From Onchidella celtica (Eukaryota > Mollusca > Gastropoda > Systellommatophora > Onchidiidae), in the NCBI GenBank assembly GCA_963931925.1, contig OZ007581.1, positions 23,057,043 to 23,121,042 of the forward strand: a DNA stretch of 64,000 nt. Direction: 5' to 3'. Positions 42,001 to 51,000 of this stretch are shown piece after piece. A program made the position numbers and the translations under genes. The notes under the pieces were generated by a model that worked only from the letters and a program-made list of their open reading frames with translations, made no database searches and was not told the DNA's origin. The number at the start of each line of letters is the position of its first letter. Positions within the stretch are counted from its first letter, which is position 1.

Positions 42001-45000
42001 GCCACCTAAACGCCTAAATGTTTCAAAACTCTGCTCAGCTGAGAAACAGAGCGAGCTCTCATCAGAACTCTCCTCAAAATTGGATTGCGTGACTTTTGAC
42101 CCTGAGAACATTGAACAGAGCTGGACTGACCTAAAAACGACTGTACACTCTTGCGCCAGCAGCACAATTGGTTTTCCTGTCCGCAAGCACCAGGACTGGT
42201 TCAATGATAATGATAATGAAATCAAAGTGCTCATCAAAGAAAAAAATAGTCTCATCCAAGCTCACTGCAGTGACCCCTCTTCCACAGCAAAAGCTGATGC
42301 ACTGCGTGCATGTAAGGGTGTACTCCAGAAGAAGCTGAGGAAAATGAAAAATGACTGGCTTGAAGAGCGAGTAAGAGAAACTCAGAAATATGCCGACACA
42401 AACAACACTAGAAAGTTCTTTGAGAGCCTCCGAGCTGTGTTTGGACCATCCCGCTCTGGCACTACGCCACTTCTTGCGTCAGATGGTTCAACACGCATTG
42501 TTGAATTGAATGCCATAATTCAGCGTTGGGCAGAACATTTCGGAGGTGTGCTAAATCGGCCATCAAATATAAATACTGAGTCCATTGACCGCCTCCCTCA
42601 GACTCCTATTAATGCAGCTCTTGCCAAGCCATTCACAGCAAATGAGACCCGAACTGCCACAAATCAGATGTCCTTTAACAAATCACCAGGCGTGGATTCA
42701 ATTCCTGCTGAGGTGTATGCCTTCGGTGGAGAAAAGCTTATTGAAAGGTTGACCGAGTTGTTCAATCATATGTTGAAAGCAGGGAAGCTGCCACAGGACT
42801 TCAAAGATGCTTCAATCATCCATCTGTACAAAAACAAAGGGGACAGCCAAGTCTGTGACAACCATCGGGGAATCTCTCTACTTTCAATTGCTGGCAAAAT
42901 ATTGGCAAGAATGCTTCTGAATCGCCTTCTTGGCGAAGTTTGGGTGTCCACCCGAATTCATCACAATAGTGCGCCAGTTTCATGATGGCATGCAAGCTGC
43001 AGTCAAAAGCAACGGCAGTTTTTCAGAGCCCTTTGCTGTCACAAATGGGGTAAAACAGGGTTGTGTCTTAGCCCCAACTCTGTTCAGCATCATGTTCTCT
43101 GCAATGCTACAAGAAGCCTTTAGCTCTCCTCCTCAAGGGGTAAGCATCAAGTACCGAACTGATGGCAGTCTATTCAACCTCAGGAGACTTCAGGCAAAAA
43201 CCAAAACCAAAAGTACTCAAGTCTGTGACCTACTATTTGCTGATGATTGTGCACTTCTGGCACACGATGAGGATAACATGCAAAACTGTGTTGATAAGTT
43301 CTCTAGTGCCTGTGACAACTTTGGCCTCACAATAAGCACAAAGAAGACGGAAGTGCTCCATCAGCCTACTCCAGACGACAAGTATCCTGTGACCCCAAAT
43401 ATCAAAGTCCATGACAGTCTTCTGAAGGTGTCGGAGAACTTCACCTATCTTGGCAGTACACTGTCTTCCGCGGCTCGTGTTGATACTGAAATTCTCTCAA
43501 GAATCAGCAAAGCCAGCTCTGCATTTGGCAGGCTTCGAAGGAGAGTGTGGGATGTTGCCGGCATTTGCACAGACACTAAGCTGAAAGTGTACAATGCTGT
43601 GGTCCTTCCCACCCTACTCTATGGGGCTGAAACCTGGACAGTGTACCAATCGCATGCCAGAAAGCTAAATCACTTTCATCTGGCCTGCCTTAGAAAGATC
43701 CTAAGGATCAAATGGCAGGATAAAATTCCAGACACTGAGGTCCTCAATCGTGCCAAGGAATTGAGCATCTTCTGCCACCTGAAAAAAATTCAGCTACGTT
43801 GGGCAGGACATGTTGTCAGAATGCCCGACTCCAGACTCCCTAAGCAAATCTTCTTCTCTGAGCTCTCCAATGGAACGAGGAATGTTGGGGCCCCAAAGAG
43901 ACGTTACAAAGACACTCTCAAGCAATCACTGAAGGCCTTTGCCATTGATGTGAGTGAGTGGGAAAAGCTCTCGCTTGATCGTGCAAATTGGAGGGCGGCC
44001 CTTACCAGAGGCAGCAAAGCATGGGAAGCTGACAGAGTCCAGCAGGCTATCAAAAAAAGAGAACGGCGCAAGAAAAGGCCCAGTGGTACTGAACCAACGG
44101 AGCACTCTTGTCATTTATGCGGAAGGGTCTGCAGGGCAAAAATAGGACTTATCAGTCACATGAGAAGCCATAAGTCATGAAAGAACAGTCTTTCCATTCT
44201 GTCCTCTGTGTCCTTTAGTTCTTTTTATTGTCCATGTGTTGAAATTCTCAACAATTTCTGTTCTTTATTCCTCTGGTGTTGTTAAGGTCATCATCATACC
44301 TGATGGACGAACTATTATTAGTATATATCAAACCAGAAAACTAGAAAATTTTCTGTGCCATGTTCTTGATTACTTCTGTTCTTTATGACAGGGAGGTCTT
44401 ATAAGTTCCGCATCTTGGCTGTGTATGAAGACAATGATAACAAGAATTCAGCCAACAGTCAAATCTACAAGATGGAGATCCAGCCACATGCCCAAGCCCG
44501 AGCTCCTGATACAGCTCCCACTATTGTAGAAGTGAAACCCATAGTCTTCCAGCAAAACTATGGTATTGGAATCAAATGGCAGGTGAGTAGTGATTGCAGT
44601 CTCAGGTAGAACTGGATGAACTCTTCAATTTTCTGGCTTGTAAAGTTTCATGGGGCGGCAAGCTCTTGATGTGACCTTCAAAAAATGACAAAAGCAGTAT
44701 GGCCTTTTGTTGGGTGTGGCAGTAGGGAAATAATGATTAAAAAAAATAATAGCAAGATTATGTGTTGAAAAAGTAATACAAACTCAGTGTCAGACATTCT
44801 TCTCGTGGCCATAAAACATGCAGATAGCAAGTAATGTCATGCTATCTAGATATTAATGTGAAGTCTTTGAAAACAATTCTGAGTAGATTGGAGGTATGTA
44901 ATGAAACCAAAAGGAACAAGAAATGATAAGATGAGGTTTCACGTGCACGGGTTTGGCAGCGCCTCCTAGTGGCGTAAGCGTGGGAGATTAACAATGGCAT

Positions 45001-48000
45001 TTTTTGCAAAGCTGAATGGAGGAAATGCCGAGTTTTGTTCAGTGTTCAGCTCTCACCTTAGACCTTGCTGCAAGTCGCTTACTTTGTAATTATAAAGTAA
45101 TTCGTTGAAGGAAACCTCTGTCAATTTTTTCTCCTTTTTAAATGTAGTAACAATGTCCCAATCTTTTTATTAATTTACCATCATACTAACCTCGGATTTT
45201 CCTCCTTCTCGTCCTTCCTTCTCTTCTTTTTCTTCGCCAAATTTACGAAAATACACTGCCGTCGATAAAGACATCAACTGTTGCATCAGAGACACATAGC
45301 AATACTATCAAGCGCTGTTGGTAGGCTAAAAATAACTTGTCACGAGAGAGGCCAGGGAAGCCGCACACACATTACTAGATGTATGCCTATGCCATCTCGT
45401 GAAAAATCTGTTTCTCTCTCTTTTTCCTTCCTTCACCAGCCTTTTTTGTGCTTTGCTTTGTAGAAAAAATCATTATTAATTAGATAGTACATATTTTAAA
45501 AATATTTTGACGGTGAAATTGCCTTAGGGAGTGAAACCGATGGGTGTTGTGTCTTATTTTCTATGCAAATTGATTGTACGGAGCGCTGACTCTGCACGCC
45601 GAGAGTGGCCTGTGCCCAGAACTGGATATAAACAGTATTTTAACACTTCACCTGCTTATCGTTTCTTATGAAAATCCTCTCAGATGCCCATTATTTTTCA
45701 GGTACTAATAAAAAATAGGGCACCAACTATAAAAGTTTACCATACATCACAGAGTAGACATAGGCTAAACCAATTTTGTACAGGAGTGCCATAGGATTAT
45801 CAGACTCACTGAAACTAGACCATGAATCGTCGGTATCATACCCCTGTTCCTCGCCTGAATCAGAATCAGCTTGACACAATGATAAAATAGAGGTGTCGGT
45901 CATCTTGACAAAACTTGTTCTCAAGCTTCATAAACACAAACAACCAGCTGAATAATGGTGTCCACCCAAACCTCATTCAACTACTTCCTGTACACGGTGT
46001 AATGTTAATTTAGTCTCTATGTGGGGGGGGGGGGGGGGGGGGTCAATTTGTAGCCCATAATGCAGTCGCCCTCAGATTCGGCAAAAGTCGAAATGGTCGG
46101 TCTGGGGACCCGTCGGCACATTTGACAAAAGTCGAAATGGGCAGGTTAAGTGTTAAGAGGCAGGAAGAAGGGAGTGATCTTATCAGTCTAGTATCTTTGA
46201 TGAAACTGTCTTTAGTTATGCAAAAGTTAAATGTCCACTATCTTTGGTACACCAAAATCATGTTTGTTGGCATTCTGTGGAGAATCAGCATCATTTGTTT
46301 TCAATCCAGTGTTGATGTCTGCACCTTTTTAATAGTTTTTGTGCATTATTCATCGTTGTACCCATTTATAACTTATTGTGTTTTCTCTTTTCTTAAATGT
46401 TTGTCCGTAAGTTTTTTTTTTATATATAAATCACTTTTGCTTATCTCTACAGTACATTGCTGAGTCTGCTTCACCCATTGAGGGATTCATCATATTTTAC
46501 AAACCATTTGGTGATGGAGAAGACAAAGAGAAAAGAATTCCTGGTGCAGGTATCCGCAATGATGTCATCCGTGATTTGCTGCCCAACACTGAATATAACA
46601 TCCGTATGCAGAGCTTCAATATGGCTGGGCGAAGTCTGTTCAGTAACCAGGTGGTTATCCAAACCAAGCGCAGAGGTAAGTGTGAAAAGTAAAATCCAGA
46701 ACTATGCAAGCATATCGATGGTTTCAAACACTACTGCTCATCTCAGAAAGTTCAGACATTTGCTTTTTCAATCACAAAAGGACCATGTTTGTGAGGCGAC
46801 AGCACAAACTTATAATTTATAATGTCATAGCCACTTGAGAAAATTCAGTCTTACTTCATCCATCCATATCAAAATCTAAGAAAATCAAAGTACGGAATGC
46901 AAAAAAAAACAACAACAAAAATCCCTGCACCAAAAGTATAAATGAATTAAAAAGAAGTGCCTAGGTAGGGAAGATAGTGTACTACACTAAACGTGTGGAA
47001 TTATTATTGGTCTAAATTTAGTGCATTTGATTTGAATCAAACTTGGGGTTATCAGTCGATTTTTTTATTCACCAAAATTGAAAAACAAACAAAAAAAATG
47101 TGCGTGGACAATACTGCATTGGCGAGAAGCAAATATTAGCTTGAAATATTTTCAAAATTTTTGTTTTTCCTCTCCCGTGTAATTTGTGGAGAATGAACTG
47201 AAATGTGAAGGGTTCGATCCTCTAACTACTGCATAGTCAAAGTTTCATCACTCCAACCAGCAACCCTAAGGTAATCCTGTGTATAGGATGTTTGCACAAA
47301 GCAATGGTATCATTCCCTCGTAGATCCGCTGTTTACAGCATTGACCAACATCTGTTTGATGTAGGGACCCCACCCCTATGGTAATCCTACCTACTCTACA
47401 GGGATGTCTTACACAAATACGTCGGATTGGCGTAGGGCTGGTTGGGAAATTCCCTAGAGCTTGACCTACAAGTGCCTCAACAAATTAAATGCCGGTGTAT
47501 TCTTCGCGTAGGTGTGCTTTACACTATGTTTTCCTAAGTAGGCAGGAAACAGCTAGTTCCCCTTGCTCCTTTCCCAATAGATCCACTCTGGACTTTTCAT
47601 AGGTGCCATGCTCAATTACAATAATGCATGTAATTACATTCTGCCTCCATGGGCTTAAAATTAAAGCCTGTCAAATTCATAGCCCCCTCATACATGAACG
47701 TAAATTGAAGATGCATAAGAACAACAGAAAATCTATGGGGTCGTCTTTCTTCTTACAGCTTTTTCTTTTTGCCATATTTTGACAGAGGTAGGTTAGGTTT
47801 GCTGTCGCCAATGGGTCGTAATGGGGATAGGCGCTGATTTGGCTTCTTACCGCCAGATGATGAGTGTGATACATGATCATTACCCATGATTATAATGTTT
47901 CATAGCTATCGCAAACAGAGCAGGCAAAGCACAGAAAGAAAGGAATATCTTCCCTGCCTAAGCAAAGTAGGCCTATTACACAAGAAATATCTTCCCAACC

Positions 48001-51000
48001 TAAAAAATATGCAGAGACAAAAATATTTTCCTTGCCCAAGTTAAGTGAGTAGTCAAGAAATATTTTCTCTGCATGCACTTTGCACATTTGGATTGCATAG
48101 CCTGAGAATGTCTTCCCTACCTATGCAAAGTGTATAGGTGGGGGATATCTTCCCTACCTATGCACTTCCAAATAAAAATATAAAAGTTCTGTTTCAAAGG
48201 AAACATCTAATCTAGTTTTTTGTTCAAAGATTTCGTTCCATTTCCACAGAAGCTGACGGGGATCCCTTTCTTGAATTTGATCCACCACCTGACCACAGTA
48301 GCACAGACCCTCCCATTTCAAATGGACGCAGCAGCAGAGATACACTGGAGCAGCCTGTGATACTGGGCATTGTTTTAGGAGCTCTGCTTTTGGCATTGTT
48401 CATCTTAGTCACTATGTGTTGGTGGAAACACAGGCAACAGAGAAAAAGAAGTGAGTGCTTAACCATCATGGTTTAGTATTTACCCAATTAAGCTAACTTG
48501 GGCCAAATGGCCCGTTTCTGGAATTGTATAAGGGATCGTTGAATATACAGTTTGAATGTTAATGATACTGTATAATGATCCATATGATATATATATGTAC
48601 ATATATTAATAAGACTATAATTGTCCTCACAGGCCGTAATTTTACATGTCACTGTTTTGTCTCAAAGTGATAACCCAGATACATGAGGCTTGACAGCTTT
48701 GATTGGGAGAGGAGGAATATTTACTTACAGATGAGTTTAGATTGACTTTGTGACAGGTAGTTTTGGTCCAAAGTTAGTAGATTATTGGGAGTTCTATTTA
48801 CTCTTACTCACGAATGTTACTATGATTTTATATAACTTCCATTCATTTTACTCATCATTTATTTTCTCTCCACAGATTTGGCCGGTGGCTCACAGCAGAA
48901 ATTTCAGGATCAGTCTCAGTGTATTTTTGCAGACACAGCTCACACTAAACCTAATGGTGGTCTCTACCCAGCCAATGGCAATCTCCCCATGGCCAATGGA
49001 CATGGCCCACATCCTGATGGCCATGGGCGTATGAATATAGATGTGAATCCATTGGCTGAATATGACATGCAAACAGCCATACCAGGAGATGGCAGGCCAA
49101 AACAGTTATACGTGAGTAACATAATTGCACACTGACAGATCTGGGGCTGCTGTGTCTGATCATATGTGGCCATATGTGGCAGGATTAAATCAAGATCCAC
49201 ATTATATTTGACACATGAATCAGTCACTGATTTGTGCTAATACTATTTCTGTGTATAAAATTCCTTTGTCAGAGATGCAGAAAATCTGACCATGATGAAA
49301 ATTAATGAATGAATAAAGTTCTTTTAAAGTATATTGAAATTTTGGGAGATTGAAACCACAAAGATGGTTTCTATATAACCATTTGCTTTTTATTATTAAG
49401 TATGTCTTTACACAGAAACCTGGCTGGTTTCTCTCCCTGAGTATTCAAATGATAGAATTTTCATTGTCTGTATGCAGCCAAAACCCTAGTTTCCAGATAA
49501 TGCTGTACCTCCCATACGTCATGTAGTCATGCAGAGAAATTCTACACTGTAGGACATATGTCACTCAGATGGGCTATACGTAGATTAAATGTACATGATA
49601 CCCCTACGGATTCGTCATACAGCCAGGAGGGATGGGGATAAGATATGCCAGGTGGACAAGTGTGTTTTTACGAAATATTACTTTGCATTTTGCTAAATCC
49701 TTTTCGGGATAATAAATTAAAATCTGGTAGACCTTAAACATGAAAAAAAAAAGGCAGAAAATGCTATTTGCTAATTGTAGTGATACACTGATATGTCATA
49801 CAGACAACAAATTATCATTTGTATTACTTTCCCAGACACATGAATTAATTACAAATGTTATGTCACATTAATTTTTTGTGTTCTCTGTGATTGTTCCAGG
49901 GCATGAATGGAATGAATGGAGTTTTGCCCCGTCTGGCCAGTGACAACAGTTGTAATGAAAACAATTTTCAACATTCAGGCAGCAGCCACCATGGATGTAA
50001 TGGAGGAGGTAGTCAGATGCATTGTTAGTTGGATTATTCACTTGTATTAGTTGTCTGTAAAATGTAAATATGTGAGATGAAGAAAAGTACATGTCATAAC
50101 TGAATGGTTAGCCACCTAACTTGGATTTTCGAGAAACACTGTAGCTTATAAACAAATATCACAGCCAGCATATCCCTACATCAATCCAAAGTAAATCTGT
50201 ATAAGATTTCTGTAGGGTTGGTAAGATTACCATAGGGATGGCTTCTCTACATGAAATCGACATCAGCGTGATGTCGCCAGCAGTAGATACACACGGGAAT
50301 GAAGTTATTCCTATGTGCAATTTGAGGTCAATCCTTTGCGTCAGATTTCCCTAGGTTGCTGGCTGTCAACACATCTCAAATATGTTGTAACAATAGTAGA
50401 CTTTTGAACTGCTGCATTTTCAATCACTTAATCCATTTATTGGCATTTTAATCTCTTTCTTATGCCCTCCTGAAACAAATTCAAAATCAGAGTTAGGTGG
50501 ATAGATAGATATATACAGGAACGATAATAATAATATCTAGTATTTCTTAGTAAGATTGCCAGTTATGGTTTCTTTTGAAAAGGAAAACTGTGTAATGAAA
50601 ATAGTGCCTTTATAATATTTCATGATAAAATTGCATATATTTTTTAAGAGAAAAAAACATATTTATATTATTTTGGATAAGATTTGCATGAAATTATTTC
50701 TTTTAACTGTTCATTTTAGTTATTCATAGTGTTGGATGTGGAATCATTCAAATCATTATGTAATGCTATGGTAATGAGGCTATGAAATAAAATGGACTGT
50801 TTGAAATATTCAAAGAAGAATCTAAAACTTTTACTAACTTTTTTGTACTATGAAAATAAGCCACGTCCATCAGCAATAGTGTAATGATGGAAGCTTTTAA
50901 AGCTGTAATAAAAGGTTTGATAGACTATTACAGCTTATATGCCATTAAGATGGCATCAACAGGATAAATTAGTTCTGGCAAATAATTTAGGTTCTGTTAG

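Larger units (their letters stand above)
40228..44318 (+). mobile_element. defective RTE-like non-LTR retrotransposon
   Basis: A 4.1-kb element in the same sense as the host gene, bounded by an 11-bp duplication. It has a 5' leader of about 0.87 kb, a broken ORF (41094-44180) for an APE-type endonuclease, a reverse transcriptase and a C-terminal C2H2 finger, then a 138-bp 3' UTR ending in a short attatt-like tail. One frameshift and one internal deletion make it inactive. 'Group RTE-like' is inferred from the LGAWNIRTL start and the short repeat tail; other APE-bearing clades are possible. Confidence 0.88.
39061..44391 (+). other. 5.3-kb intron swollen by two mobile elements
   Basis: It splits FnIII-1. 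Nearly all of it is the foldback element (39493-40219) followed directly by a sense-strand retrotransposon (40228-44318). Without those two the intron would be only about 0.5 kb. Confidence 0.85.
44583..46452 (+). other. 1.9-kb intron within FnIII-2
   Basis: It contains a candidate CTCF-like motif (44958-44973) and the piggyBac remnant (45640-46156). Nothing else was recognised. Confidence 0.75.

Noticed and set aside
42930-44180. An independent host gene
   Set aside because: It is the out-of-frame C-terminal part of the broken retrotransposon ORF, with its RT and finger motifs.
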